From positions 1,488,001 through 1,552,000 of the forward strand of contig CADCXA010000006.1 of NCBI GenBank assembly GCA_902806565.1: a stretch of 64,000 nt of DNA, given 5' to 3'. This document shows positions 22,995-34,073 of this stretch, one piece after another. Position numbers and translations under genes: made by a program. Origin of the DNA: Hypoxylon rubiginosum. Lineage: Eukaryota; Ascomycota; Sordariomycetes; Xylariales; Hypoxylaceae. Positions within the stretch are counted from its first letter, which is position 1. Each line of letters begins with the position of its first letter. The notes below the pieces were generated by a model that was not told the DNA's origin, searched no databases, and worked only from the letters and a program-made list of their open reading frames with translations.

Positions 22995-23689
22995 TTTTTA
23001 ATACCCAATATCTACAATCACCCAGGTATTTGTGTTTTTCGTAATGGTTAGCATCAACTCTACTAATGTCTGCTCGAATTGCTTGTCATTATGTAGGTAA
23101 CATACGTATCTGCCTAGGTACAAACAAGGTATAAGAGAATTCACTTCCTAGACAGATTACTTGATACTTCCAGGTAGCTCGCGCAAGTACGAAAAATCTT
23201 TTCCCCTTTTAAAATGACATTACCTAGACAATCCTATTTTGTCCTTAGAATTTCTTTCATCTTCAGCTACAAAAATCTAGTGCCGAACAGAATCATCTAG
23301 CTACACCACATACTAACCTCAACTTGCAATCCACGCCTAGGTTATTGTGAATGTCGGATATAGTCAGTCCCGGCTCCCGGCTGAGGCGCCAGCATATGCC
23401 CTTTTACGGTATCAATTCCATAAATGGCCGTCTCTTATGGGTTTACTCGCTACATACATCATGGTTTGGCAAAACTCGATCCCTCCAGGACATATAAACT
23501 ACCAGGTAAATTACCTAGCCACAGTGTATGAAGCTGAAAGGGGCTCCCTAGTACGGTTAAGCTACTGTACGGATAGAGATAGCTACTCGTAGCGGCGGCT
23601 TTATAGTTACGGGTTGGTCAATATAACATCAGAGGAAATGCTTATTTGGTACCGGAGACTGGGTTTCCTAGCAAGGAGGACGTTGCTGA

Positions 23690-23752
23690 ATACCTAATTC
23701 GAACCGGATCATGAGACCTGATTGGTTGAACTAACAACTACACCACCTACGT
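23690..23752 (-). repeat. Degenerate tRNA-like sequence, possibly from tRNA-Glu
   Basis: On the minus strand an A-box-like TGGTGTAGTTGTTAG (23745-23731) is followed by a 4-bp stem ATCA/TGAT around GGTCTCA. A B-box-like GGTTCGAATTA (23705-23695) comes next. The loop could hold anticodon CTC. The T stem and acceptor stem do not pair, so it is at best a pseudo-tRNA. Confidence 0.25.
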
Positions 23753-23980
23753 AGAGTGACGACACCATTCCCGAGGCCCCAACACCTTATTTGAAGGGGC
23801 CTTAAATACCTAGTTCTGGTAGAATGCCTCCAGGCTACTCCCTCGTTCTCTACGTGTTCTTTATTCTACCGATATTGCTAAGAAGATCTTTTGAAATCGG
23901 TGCTGGAACTCTTACATTATCCAGATCTTTCAGGTTGACGTCCTCAATTATCATTAGCATAAACGAACTTAGACATTATC

Positions 23981-25205
23981 ATGATTATCCCACAAGAGAT
24001 TCCAGAGGCTGCCACTCAGGTGGCCGCTTTTCTAGCCCATAAGACTGGTCACACGCCGTTGCCTACTGTGATTCCAGATCTGCCCAAGGTATACTACCAA
24101 ACTTCAAGCGAAGTAGGGCACCGGACTTTATGGTAAGTCTTTGTCTAGAAGGACGACCTCCTGCCGCGTTAATAACTCGCTAATACGGTACATCGTAGGA
24201 TCGTCTGTGTTCTGATGGGATTGTCCTCTCTGGCTTTCTACGCAATGGCTATGAGGGTTCCTGTGGTAAGAGATGATCCCCTCTTCCCTTTTCAACGTAT
24301 TATATAGGAGCAGGATGGTGACCACTCACAGCAAAAACGTCTTTTCCACGTCATTACGGCTCTCGTCACCACTTTTGCCTTTTTGTCCTACTACGCGATG
24401 GCTACTGGTGACGGCGTTATTTCTCACTCTTATGTCAGTGGGAGAACGAAGCACGGAGCTGTTACGGAGATTGTCAAACGTGACATCTACTGGGCCCGCT
24501 ACGTCGATGTGAGTGCCTTCAATCCTATATCTGATGTTGTTCGAATATCGTCGATTAACGTTTTTCAGTGGTCCATCACCACACCCCTCCTGCTATTGGA
24601 CTTGTGCCTCCTCGCCGGCCTCAACGGAGCGAGCATCTTAGTCACGGTCGTTTCGGATGTCATCATGATCCTGACTGGCCTCTTCGCCGCCTTATCCAAA
24701 GACGAGGGCCAGGGGTGGGGATGGTACGCATTCGCCTGCATCGCCTACCTCAACATCATCTACCAAGTTGGCTATAAGGGGACCCACGCATTGTCCGCCA
24801 GAGATTACAAAACGAGAGCATTCTTTGGGTCCATCTCTCTCTTCACTCTTCTTCTGTGGACCGCGTACCCGATGTAAGCAGCAGTCTTAAATGGAACTAG
24901 AACATCCTACTAAATCTTTCTCAGAGTATGGGGAATTGCCGATGGCGCTCACCGCGTCAACGTGGACATCGAGATCATTGCGTATGCTGTTCTGGACGTC
25001 CTAGCGAAAGGGGTATTTGGATTTTGGTTGCTCCTGGCCCATGATAGCATGGCTCGGACGTCCCCAACTATCGAGGGGTTTTGGTCTCACGGTATCTCGC
25101 ATGAAGGTGCCCTTCGTGTAAGTCTCAACTCGCCAATGGGTGCATCTGCATAATGTGCTGACGGTTGTCTAGGTTGGAGAAGGACGTACACTTGATGACG
25201 ACTGA
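23981..25205 (+). CDS. Microbial-type rhodopsin, CarO-like predicted light-driven proton pump
   Basis: The 308-residue seven-helix retinal protein should sit in the plasma membrane. Exons are 23981-24132, 24199-24265, 24332-24508, 24569-24873, 24925-25117 and 25173-25205. The retinal-binding lysine is K262 in helix G (VLDVLAKGVFGFWLL), next to Asp258. Helix C reads RYVDWSITTPLLLLDL: Asp132 matches the bacteriorhodopsin acceptor D85 and Asp143 matches the donor D96, with Trp133 alongside. Helix F has LLWTAYPIVWGIADG, and E250 matches the release-group E204. This full set is that of proton pumps (CarO type), unlike opsin-related proteins that lack the lysine. The N terminus has a TPLPTVIPDLP segment typical of fungal rhodopsins. 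In Fusarium, carO sits with carotenoid genes; none is seen nearby here. Confidence 0.95.
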
Positions 25206-25592
25206 ATGGACAATCGACGCAGTCCCGAGGATCGCAGTAGCTATAAGCACCTACCCACCTCTTAGTTACTAACTTGTTGGTTCATACTATGCTCCCTGAG
25301 ATTGCAGTTAGAGAACCAAGTACATCATGTATATCATAATTCGGCACTAAAAAAAGGAGACCAGTCATTTTGAGGTATGGGAAGATAAAAAGTTGGGCTG
25401 CTTTTTTCATGATACTTTCTGTAGTCACTTACATGAGTGTATAGCACGGCAGTAGTAAATTGGTCAATCAATAGTACATATTGGATATTTTATTCACGGA
25501 AGAGTGGCTTTTGTGATAGTGTAGTGCTAGTTTCCTACCCCCTTGATATCCACCGTAGTAACGCCCCTTAGACGTACATCTATGTACGTCTT
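25206..25592. other. Convergent 3' spacer
   Basis: AT-rich 387 bp between the rhodopsin stop and the esterase stop. No gene was seen. A short inverted repeat GACGTACAT/ATGTACGTC at 25571-25590 could form a hairpin near the 3' end of the esterase mRNA. Confidence 0.45.
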
Positions 25593-27273
25593 TTAAGTAG
25601 TTACGCAAGTAAAGCAAGAAGCATCTGTCGAATCCCCACAGTCTCTAACAAAAACTACCTTTTCGGGGTAAGGACAGATAATTCTATCGCTCTTCCTACC
25701 ATAAGCATCTGTTAGAGTCGAGGGTAACGAGCCAGGCACCGTTCCGTTCTCCACCCACGCCCGCAGCGCATCAAAGACCGTCGTCGGCTGTCCGTTGCCG
25801 AAGCAGTGCGCAAGTCCGGGTACTTCGTAGAAACGATAGAAATCTTGAACTTCGGGCACAAACTCCCTTATGTCGTCGTAATACTGCCGGGTCGCTTGTA
25901 TCGGTATCACTTGATCATACTGCGTATATGGTAAGCTCGGTCGGTAGTGGGTAAAAGAAAACGAGAGAGAAGATATCAGATATCGAGGCTTCTACGTACC
26001 AGTCCGTGATATGTCATCATTTTCCCGCCGGCTTGGTAGAACGCGGTAAGGTCTGGATTGCTGCTCGCGACGATGGAATCTAATTCCGCCCCTGACCTGC
26101 GCATTATGTCGTCGTAGTCCTTCCGCGTAATGGCATTATAATCGTAGTTTGGGTCCTTTTCGACGAATAGTTGTATCCACTGGTACGCAAGGGGTATCGG
26201 ATTCCCCTTACACACGCTGTTGTTGCACGACGTTGCTGCAATTCCTGTGCCTGTGGCGTCGCTGCTAAGGTCGGTGCCGTAGTTAAGCCCGTACCAGATG
26301 AAGTTCCCATCGGAATCAGTTGGACCTGTCCAGCTGGCGTTTGCAATGACTGCCGCAGCCCTGCTAAGCTCCATAGACCTACCCTCAAGCCGACACGTGA
26401 AGTTGGTCCCAACATATTGAAACGGGTCAAACGAGCAGGCTTCGGGGTTTGATATGATTCCGTCAACTACACCATCGTGCCCATCGCACTCCTGTATCGC
26501 TAGGGCCGTAAGTAAGTTTAACTCGCAGCCGTGCGGATACTCGCCTATGACGTTCATGAGCATCTGCGGCCAGAACATAGCAGGCGCCCACTGCGCCCAG
26601 TGGATCGCCGGGGCAGAGGCGGCGATGCCGTCGAACGCCGTGGGGTGCTTCTGGGCTAACTCGAAGCCTTGCCGACCGCCCTGGGAGCAGCCGTTTAAAT
26701 AGGAGTACGCCGCCGGTCTCCCGTAGAAGTCTCGGATGACGCTCTTCGCGACGATTGCCTGAGGATAGCATTAGGCCATGGGTTTTGCAGTTGCTATTCA
26801 ACTCGGAATACCATGTCATTCAAGATGTCTCCGCCCCAATGTCGGACCAAGACTTCACTGATCCTCCCTGGGCTATCCAACACCCACGAGTAAGGATCCA
26901 AAGGGTTGGAAATTCCGGCGTCGGTGCTGCTCGTGGCGTAGCCTTCGGAAATAGCTCCAGCCATGTTGCCGTAGCTCATGTCGAATCGGCCGGGGCCGAG
27001 CCCACTGCCTCCTGCTACTTGGAGACGGCCATTCCAGTTATCGACCGGTAGCCACGTTTCGACGCTTACGAGGTCTCCTTGCTCTTGGTGAGTGTAGGAG
27101 ACGGTGATGTTGCAGAAGCTAGCGTCCTCAACTTGGAGACCATCGTGATTGGGATAATACACAGGCGTGATCTGACGGCTGTAATTGGTCACCAACTGTG
27201 CGGATAGCGATTGGACTACGGCGCCTTCAAGCGTAGGTTGATGGAAAATCGACGGATCGCAACTAGACATCAT
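25593..27273 (-). CDS. Tannase/feruloyl esterase family protein
   Basis: The 515-residue serine esterase belongs to the tannase family (PF07519 type), which splits phenolic esters such as gallates or ferulates. Exons are 27273-26812, 26758-26000 and 25919-25593, all joined in phase 0. The CS-D-HC pattern is complete: Cys178-Ser179 in NGCSQGGRQG, Asp409 in YDQVIP, and His445-Cys446 in GLAHCFGNG. In this family the two Cys form a disulfide beside the active site. An Asp/Gly-rich calcium-loop-like stretch, ECDGHDGVVDGIISNPEAC, is also present. The N terminus (MMSSCDPSIFHQPTLEGA) has no clear signal peptide, although most family members are secreted. A missing 5' exon or a cytosolic form are both possible. 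Confidence 0.92.
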
Positions 27274-29372
27274 ACTTGAGCTCCTAAATCTACGAGATGC
27301 GCGACTGCGAGGTCATATCTCCTAGATAAATAGGGAGTATACCGAAATGCTTTGGTCAACAATACCCTCCATAATTTGGTCGCCCCTTCATCTTAGCCGG
27401 GTATGAACACTCGACCGGCAGATGTCAAATGTCTGGGCTTATGTCAATCTTTATATCTTTTATTGTTTTTACTAGGTACGATGCTAAGCGAGTAATTGAG
27501 ATCTGGTTGTAAATCCACGATCGTACTTGAGTGCGAATTGCGATTCATCCTGTGATTTGATGAAACTGCGTCCTGGGACATGTTTAATCCTAGCACTGTT
27601 AGGTAAAGGAATGTATGCGATGATGCTACCTTTTGTGTGTTGTTTGTAGACAGATATAAAGTGCCCGATGCCAGCGAGAATACACCAGAGAGATAGTACC
27701 GTGAAGTGCCTGGGTCATCTAGTCACATCGCGACAAATGATATACGTGCTATAAGGTCTGTATAAGGGTTGGCGGAACTTGCCGCGATGCTTATGCGGCT
27801 TTCTAGGATCGGAGATGAAGTACATACATGTAGTATAGCAGATCAAATATCGTAGGTCAACTTTGGACTGATATCGAACTTATCGATTATAGGTCTGATT
27901 TCTCGACGGGCGAAGGGAGATATTCTCAAGGTTTCACAAAGAGGAATATAATTAGAATGTACCGTCTCAACCGTGATCATCATTACCTAACCACTTACAG
28001 ATTGAGCCTGTTGGATGTGATTTCTGAGAGGTTGGGACGGATTACTACGGTTGAGGGGACTAACGCAGCAATGAACAAACGCTTACGTGGTTTCGGACTC
28101 GTAAGGAAACGGAGAATGACTGAGGAAATGCGACGAAAGGCTGTATTTCGGTTGAATCATGTCTGCATAACTTTCTAAACAGGTAGGTCGAGAATGGCTG
28201 GCTCATCTGGCTCATCTGCCTATGTAGGTCCTATACCTGTATGCCTGTTTGCCTACCCACGTAGACATTGTAGGAAGATGTTGGGGATTAGATCGAAATC
28301 CATCCCCTGCTTCATGATTTCATACGAACCAGAATAAATAAGAATGAAATCTATAAACATCAACAGAATCAAGATGATCAAATCAAATCTGAATGCCTTG
28401 TCGATGGTAAAATATGGATGAAGAATGGTGTGGTGACGCGGGAGGATTGAGAAAAAAAAGGAAAAAGCATTTGATGACATGAGAAAAAGGTCTATGATAT
28501 TCCTACAGGGCTGTATCGAGTCTGTGCGGAGGGCGGAGATGGTGCGATAGAGGTACAGAGCGTAGAGGCGGGTATAGGCTAGTACCTAAGGCCTAAGTAA
28601 GGTAGCTTCATGCTAAAGTTAGCTCTCCATCCGCTATGCAGGCCATTGCAGGCCATGCAGGCCTTGCAGACCGGGGCGATCGACCCGCCAAAAGATTATG
28701 TAGACGCGATATAGGGAAAAAGTATCGTGCCCGCAACAAGAGCCGGTAAAGATACAATATCTATACCTGTTTTCTTTTGCATAAACTGGCACACTGGGCA
28801 CACTGGGCACAACAATAACACACAATAACACACAATACCAAAGGTACCTCTCTTCCTATTCCCCCTCCTCCTAGCCTTTCCCGCCCTTCACCCATCACCC
28901 ATCACCCTTCAGCCTTTTTCTCTCCCCCCGTCCCCCCGTCTCATACTTGAACGGTCTGCCACTCGGCCACACACACACCCCCCCAACCCGTCCGACCTTT
29001 GGAACCAGAGCAAGGAATTGGCTCGATCACGTTAGCCTCGTCATTAGCAATGGATTTTAAATTGTCGGCATCAAGATATCCCTGTGACACAACTATCTTG
29101 GCCCCCCCTGTCTCTGTCAAAAGAGAGCTGTCGCAATGGTTCGCTCCTATTGGTCGGACCTCGTCGCAACCTCCTGTTTACCTGCAACCTCGTTGACCTC
29201 AACCTCAACTACCTCTCGTCCTCGCTTTCATCGCTTTCTCCATCAAACTTCACCCAAATCTTCCCAAAATTTGTTCGTCCATGGTCGCCATCATCTAGCG
29301 ACTGCAGCTAGACATCTTATACTTGTTTTTGTGTAGCGCTTGTTGCCTTATTTAGCTCACCGTCGCGACATC
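27274..29372. other. 2.1 kb upstream of peroxiredoxin, no gene seen
   Basis: No supported ORF is present. Short direct repeats of GCAGGCC lie at 28638-28672 and of GGGCACACT near 28790-28810. A pyrimidine-rich tract at 28850-28990 followed by CT-rich sequence up to the ATG probably belongs to the peroxiredoxin promoter and leader. Confidence 0.45.
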
Positions 29373-30193
29373 ATGCCCGTCGAGCTTCGCAAGCGCAAAG
29401 CTCCTGCGCCGGCCCCAGAGCCTCCGGCCAAGAAGCAGTCCAAGGTCTCCAAGGTAGCCGCCAAGGTCAAGCAGACCGTCAAGGGCAAGACTGCAAAGTC
29501 TACCACCGCCAATGGCGCGTCCAAGCCCGCAAAGCCCGTCGTCGGTGACACTATCACTCTCGATGGCTTCGGTGGCGAGATTGAGACCAACGATGGCGAC
29601 AAGACTACCCTGAAGGCTCTAGTAGAGGAGAGCAAATCTGGAGTCGTTATCTTCACATACCCCAAGGCCTCTACACCAGGCTGTAAGCTCAAGCCCTATC
29701 CAGCGCGGCTCTCGCACGTTCCCCCGCTGACCTCGTCTGACTTGGATTTACAGGCACCAACCAGGCTTGTCTCTTCCGAGACTCGTACGAGTCCTTGACC
29801 GAGGGTGGTCTCGCCATCTACGGCCTCTCCACCGACTCGGCCAAGGCCAACACCACGTTCAAGACTAAGCAGAAGCTACCTTACCAGCTGCTATGCGACC
29901 CCAGCGCCACCTTGATTGGCGCTCTCGGGTTTAAGAAGGCGCCCAGAGGTACCACCCGTGGCGTCTTTGTTGTCGACAAGGCTGGCAAAGTGCTGCTACT
30001 TGAACCTGGCAGCCCCGCCGGCACATTTGGCGCGGTTAAGAAGCTCGTCGCCGAGAGCGAGGGAGCTACCGCAGAGGAGGAACCCGCCGCGGAGAAGACG
30101 GAGGAGGAGGCTGCGGAAACTCTTAAGGAAGAGGCTAAGCTTACCAATGGCGATGCCGCCGAGGAGAAGAAGGGCGACAGCGCGACTGAGTGA
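29373..30193 (+). CDS. Peroxiredoxin, PrxQ/BCP type with nuclear-type N terminus (Dot5-like)
   Basis: The 249-residue thiol peroxidase is expected to reduce hydroperoxides with thioredoxin. Exons are 29373-29682 and 29754-30193. The active site reads TPGCTNQACLFRDSYE: peroxidatic Cys104 and, five residues on, Cys109, the atypical 2-Cys PrxQ arrangement. The single intron splits the codon of Cys104. The first ~55 residues are Lys/Ala/Pro-rich (KKQSKVSKVAAKVKQTVKGK), as in nuclear Dot5 of yeast, so a nuclear site is likely. The last ~55 residues are Glu/Ala-rich (TAEEEPAAEKTEEEAAE) and look disordered. Downstream by 540 bp is a complex I gene in the same direction, without sign of a shared transcript. 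Confidence 0.93.
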
Positions 30194-30729
30194 TGGATAA
30201 TGCCTTTTTCACCCATCCGATCTTTTTTGTCTCAGGGATTATCTTGTCTCCAGTATTGGCCATTGGTCATTGGCCATAATAGTCTTGATGATATGTTAGT
30301 AGCTTGTGTATCGATGATGAGTTAGATTGATGGGAGCAATAAAAAGCAGAATTAGTATATGACTTTTGGTTTCATTATTTGTCGATGGCGTATCTGCATC
30401 TGTATCTACCTACCTTCTTCTTATATATTGCCATATATATAATCATGCGGGATTAGAAATCTTCATGTTGATTGGGGATGAGGGATCGATTGAATCAATT
30501 GGCTCTTTCTGTGAAATACGTACCTAAGAGTGGAGAACCAGAACCAGCGAGTCCGTGGTTTAGCCGTGTGGGTGTGGATACCCTTTGACTAACAGGACTA
30601 ATCTGATTGGATCCAAAAGTTCATCATCGTCAATTGAAACCCTCGTAGCCACCGAACAACTCGAACCCGAACCCGAACCTGGTGAGCTTCAGCTCGTTCT
30701 TCGCCAATTGAACCCACGACATATTCACC
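30194..30729. other. Spacer between peroxiredoxin and complex I gene
   Basis: The first part is AT-rich (30300-30460, with a TATATAT run) and probably holds the peroxiredoxin terminator. The rest should be the promoter of the downstream gene. No coding exon is seen. Confidence 0.5.
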
Positions 30730-31931
30730 ATGGCTTCCAAGCTCGTTCCCATACTCTTTAGAACCGCAGCTCGCCCAGTATGCCGAGCATCCCGATCACA
30801 GTTCCGCGCCTTCACGACCGGTAGCTCCAGGAGAAGCGAATCTCTCGCAGTGGTACGCCCTCTTCACCTACATCCCGACCCAAGCTCTTGCTGCTCTATA
30901 TCGGTTCCTAAGCCGAGGCGGGACTCCGGAAGCTGGCCGGTCAAGTCAATCTTTTGCCTTGCCTGCTTGCGCTCTCCAATGCCCGGTCCTCGTCCGAGTA
31001 GCTGAAGAGAGTTTAACACCTCTCTCCCATGTTTTACAGAAGCTCCGTTGCTGACACTCAGATTGTTCTCCCAATAACAGCACCGAAACTCCCCCGGTAA
31101 CAACCCCGACCTACCATTCAAGTTCTCGGCCCAGAACGAAGAGGTCATAGCCCAGATCCTCAAGCGATACCCGCCGCAGTACAAGAAGGCCGCCGTCATG
31201 CCGCTGCTGGACTTGGGCCAGCGCCAGCACGGCTTCACGTCCATCTCCGTCATGAACGAGGTGGCGCGGATTCTCGAGATGCCGCCCACGCGCGTCTACG
31301 AGGTCGCCTCCTTCTACACCATGTACAACCGGACACCGGTCGGCAAGTTCTTCGTCCAGGCTTGCACTACGGTGAGTTTGCGTCTTTTTCTCTCCCTCTA
31401 GACACGGATGTGATGAGGATGCATTCCTTCCGTAAGATATAGCGCATTGGTTGGATTGCCCCGTAATACAAAAGAAAGTGTTGCTGCCGTCTACGATGGC
31501 ATGCCCGACGAAATTCATCGACCTACCATTTATACAGCCATATACTGATTATGTATCCTTGGAAACAGACACCATGCCAACTCGGCGGCTGCGGCAGCGA
31601 CGTGATCGTGAAGGCGATCAAGGAGCACCTGGGCATCAAGCAGGGCGAGACGACGGCAGACGGACTCTTCTCGTTCATCGAGGTAGAGTGCCTGGGCGCG
31701 TGCGTCAACGCCCCCATGATCCAGATCAACGACGACTACTACGAGGACCTGACGCCCGAGACTACTAAGCAGCTACTCACGGCGCTCAAGGAGAGCGCCA
31801 CCTCCGGCTCTACCGTCAAGGTACCCGCCGCCGGTCCCCTGAGCGGCCGCGAGACCTGCGAGAACAGCGCCGGCCAGACAAATCTGACGAGCGAGCCCTG
31901 GGGTGTCGAGACCACGAGGAAGGACTTGTAG
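30730..31931 (+). CDS. nuo-24: NADH:ubiquinone oxidoreductase 24 kDa subunit (NDUFV2/NuoE), mitochondrial
   Basis: The 258-residue complex I subunit carries the N1a [2Fe-2S] cluster in the matrix arm. Exons are 30730-30852, 31081-31371 and 31569-31931, all phase 0. A mitochondrial presequence rich in Arg/Ser/Ala (residues 1-36) precedes [15 protein letters not shown]. The cluster ligands are C136-x4-C141 and C179-x3-C183, in ACTTTPC and ECLGAC. The second intron lies between T138 and T139, inside the first ligand pair. The rest ([36 protein letters not shown]) is highly family-like. The first intron is long for this region (228 nt). Confidence 0.96.
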
Positions 31932-32360
31932 ACTGTAGAATATGACCAAGAAGAAAGGAAATGTCTCTTAGAACGCGGAACGTAGACAAAGTCTTTGTAC
32001 ATAAGCTATAATTATATCGATTCACCGAAAGAAACCGGTTTCTCGCATTTCTGTAATGATTCTCCGTAACGGACATTTTGATGATTTGATTCATGCCTTT
32101 AGGTTTTTTTTTTCTTCTAAGCTAACTAGAAGGAATGTTGCTCAATTCTGTCATAACGTTTGCCTGCTCGATATTTTTCTCGTTCCATGGAATCATGCAT
32201 ACAAAACCCGAACCAGCCAAACCTAACCTAAATCAATGAACGTAATAGACGTACCCGAAAAGGTTTCAAAATGTATACGAACACAAACTCCTCGAACTCC
32301 CCAACTTAAAAAAAAAAAAAAGAAAAAGGTCTGACCGTAACCCCACCCCCTAACCTCCCT
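31932..32360. other. Convergent 3' spacer
   Basis: AT-rich stretch between two stops, with a T tract at 32106-32114 and an A tract at 32308-32320. No gene was seen. Confidence 0.5.
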
Positions 32361-34073
32361 TTAATCCAGTCTAAAGATCCAGCCGTCGCCAAGCCTCTCA
32401 TTCTTCTCGTTGAGCCCGCCGAACACCAGAATAGCGTTCTCCTCAAGATCCCCCAGCGGCGCCCCCGCGACCCAGCCCCTGGCGCCGGGGCCCCGAGCAT
32501 CGATCGGGTCCTCGGCGTCGTACGGGCGGGCGACGACGCGCGTCCACTTCTCTTCGCCCGTCGGCCGGCCGATGGCCTGCAGCACGGCGTCGCGGAAGCT
32601 CGCGGCGCTCATGCCCTCGGGCGGGACCTGGAACGTCCAGACGTCGGCGCAGAAGGACCCGGCGGCGGCGTGGCTGCGCTCGGCGCTGGGGGCGCGCTCG
32701 CCTAGCATGAGGACTAGGTACTCGCGCCCGCCGCCGCCGAGGACGAGCTCGAGGCTCGCGACGCTGCGGTTCGCGGGCCACTCGGGGACGGGGACTAGCT
32801 TGGCGGTTTCTTGTTGCTGTTGTTCTTCGCCATCGGCAGGAGGTGGTACAGATGTGGTGACGGGCGAGAGTATGCTGGTCCACCCGCCGCGCGCGAACAC
32901 GCCGACCTCGCCGCGGCTCACGCGGTCGTCGAACCCGTCGAGCGCGAGCTCCAGCACGTCCAGCTGCCCGCCCAGCTCCGCCTCGCCGTCGAACCCGCCG
33001 AACCGGTACAGCCGGCCCCTAGCGAGCGCGAGGGCGGCGCCGCCGCGCGCGGGTCCCGGGGCGGGCGGAAGCTCCTTCCAGGTCCGGCTGCGGACGTCGA
33101 AGGCCCAGACGTCGTTGGTCCTCCCGCCGCCGGCGACGCACCCGCCGTGGACGACGAACGTACCGAACCCGGCGTCCTCCTCGTCGGTCGCATGCTCCGC
33201 GACGCTGCCCGCGACGGGCCGCTGCGGGATCCCGACGTCGGCCGAGTCGCCCTCGGCCCACTCCTTCCAGCTGGACGCGCGGCGCAGGGGCTTGATGGCG
33301 AAGTCGCGCGGCTTGTCGGTGGCGACGGCGGCGAAGTAGCTACGAGCGGGCGGGATCGGGCTGTCCTTCCACGGGTCCAGGGCCCGCCACGCGTGCGTCT
33401 TGGTCTCGAAGACCCAGACGCGGCCGCCCTCGTCGAGGGGCTCGGAGGAGGACGGGGCGGCGCGGCCGCCGAAGATGAAGATGCGCGAGCCGATGACGGC
33501 GGAGGCGTGGCCGACGCGGGCGCGGGGGACCGAGTCGGAGGCCGGGAGAGCGGACTTGCCTTTGCCCTTGTCGGAGGCGGACGACGGTTCCGGTTCTTCT
33601 TCTGCTGCCGGGGGCGGGGAGGCGAGGGGCACTTCGCTCAGGGGGTCCTTGAGCTGGGCTTCTGTCTCGTAGTCCTCGTCGTCCTCCTCGGTGATGGGCG
33701 CGGGATGCTGCGGTTCGGCGGGCCGCTGCTGTTGTTTGGGCGAAGGCCGGGCCTTGACGGCGTAGTAGTCGGCGGGGGCGCCGCTGGACGGCAGGGCGAT
33801 GACGTGCATGTCGTTGTCGACGGGCTGGCGGGGCTCGACCTCGCCGCCGAAGATGTAGGCGTTGCCGGCGACGATGTCGAGGGAGTGCGAGGACCGCGGT
33901 AGGGGAGGGATGGCGACATGCTGCCACGTGCCCTTCATCGTCGGGGCGCTGCTGTTGCTGCTAGTACCGCCGCGATGAGGTAGGTGTGGGAGCTGCGGCA
34001 TCGAGGGTAGGTTGTGCGGGAGCGAGCTGAATAGGTCGGTGCCGCGACGCTTGAGCTTCGCAAAGGACTCCAT
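32361..34073 (-). CDS. Kelch-repeat beta-propeller protein
   Basis: The 570-residue intronless protein is built of kelch motifs. Repeats are visible at about residues 60-80 (LDIVAGNAYIFGGEVEPR), 190-205 (ASAVIGSRIFIFGGRA), 300-330 (FVVHGGCVAGGGRTNDVW), 345-365 (ALARGRLYRFGGFDGE) and the C terminus (AILVFGGLNEKNERLGDGW). Together these suggest a five- or six-bladed propeller, with W-x(6)-W patterns at strand ends. An acidic, Glu/Pro-rich insertion (residues ~105-185) separates blades 1 and 2. The N terminus (KLKRRGTDLFSSL) has no signal peptide. The role is unknown; fungal relatives are often scaffolds for polarity or ubiquitin ligases. Very GC-rich, hence the long shadow frames on both strands. 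Confidence 0.88.
   Translation of the reverse strand: MESFAKLKRRGTDLFSSLPHNLPSMPQLPHLPHRGGTSSNSSAPTMKGTWQHVAIPPLPRSSHSLDIVAGNAYIFGGEVEPRQPVDNDMHVIALPSSGAPADYYAVKARPSPKQQQRPAEPQHPAPITEEDDEDYETEAQLKDPLSEVPLASPPPAAEEEPEPSSASDKGKGKSALPASDSVPRARVGHASAVIGSRIFIFGGRAAPSSSEPLDEGGRVWVFETKTHAWRALDPWKDSPIPPARSYFAAVATDKPRDFAIKPLRRASSWKEWAEGDSADVGIPQRPVAGSVAEHATDEEDAGFGTFVVHGGCVAGGGRTNDVWAFDVRSRTWKELPPAPGPARGGAALALARGRLYRFGGFDGEAELGGQLDVLELALDGFDDRVSRGEVGVFARGGWTSILSPVTTSVPPPADGEEQQQQETAKLVPVPEWPANRSVASLELVLGGGGREYLVLMLGERAPSAERSHAAAGSFCADVWTFQVPPEGMSAASFRDAVLQAIGRPTGEEKWTRVVARPYDAEDPIDARGPGARGWVAGAPLGDLEENAILVFGGLNEKNERLGDGWIFRLD

Larger units (their letters stand above)
22395..23980. other. Intergenic with tRNA-like relics
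   Basis: This region is between the CSN3 promoter and the rhodopsin gene. It has no protein gene but holds two tRNA-like segments in opposite orientation, annotated separately. It also has several CCTAGGTA-type motifs (near 22768 and 23111) and long T tracts. Confidence 0.5.

Noticed and set aside
32410..33902. Long plus-strand ORFs (309 and 363 codons) over the kelch gene
   Set aside because: They are shadows of a GC-rich coding exon. Their Arg/Gly/Ala/Pro-rich translations have no motif, while the minus frame shows clear kelch repeats.
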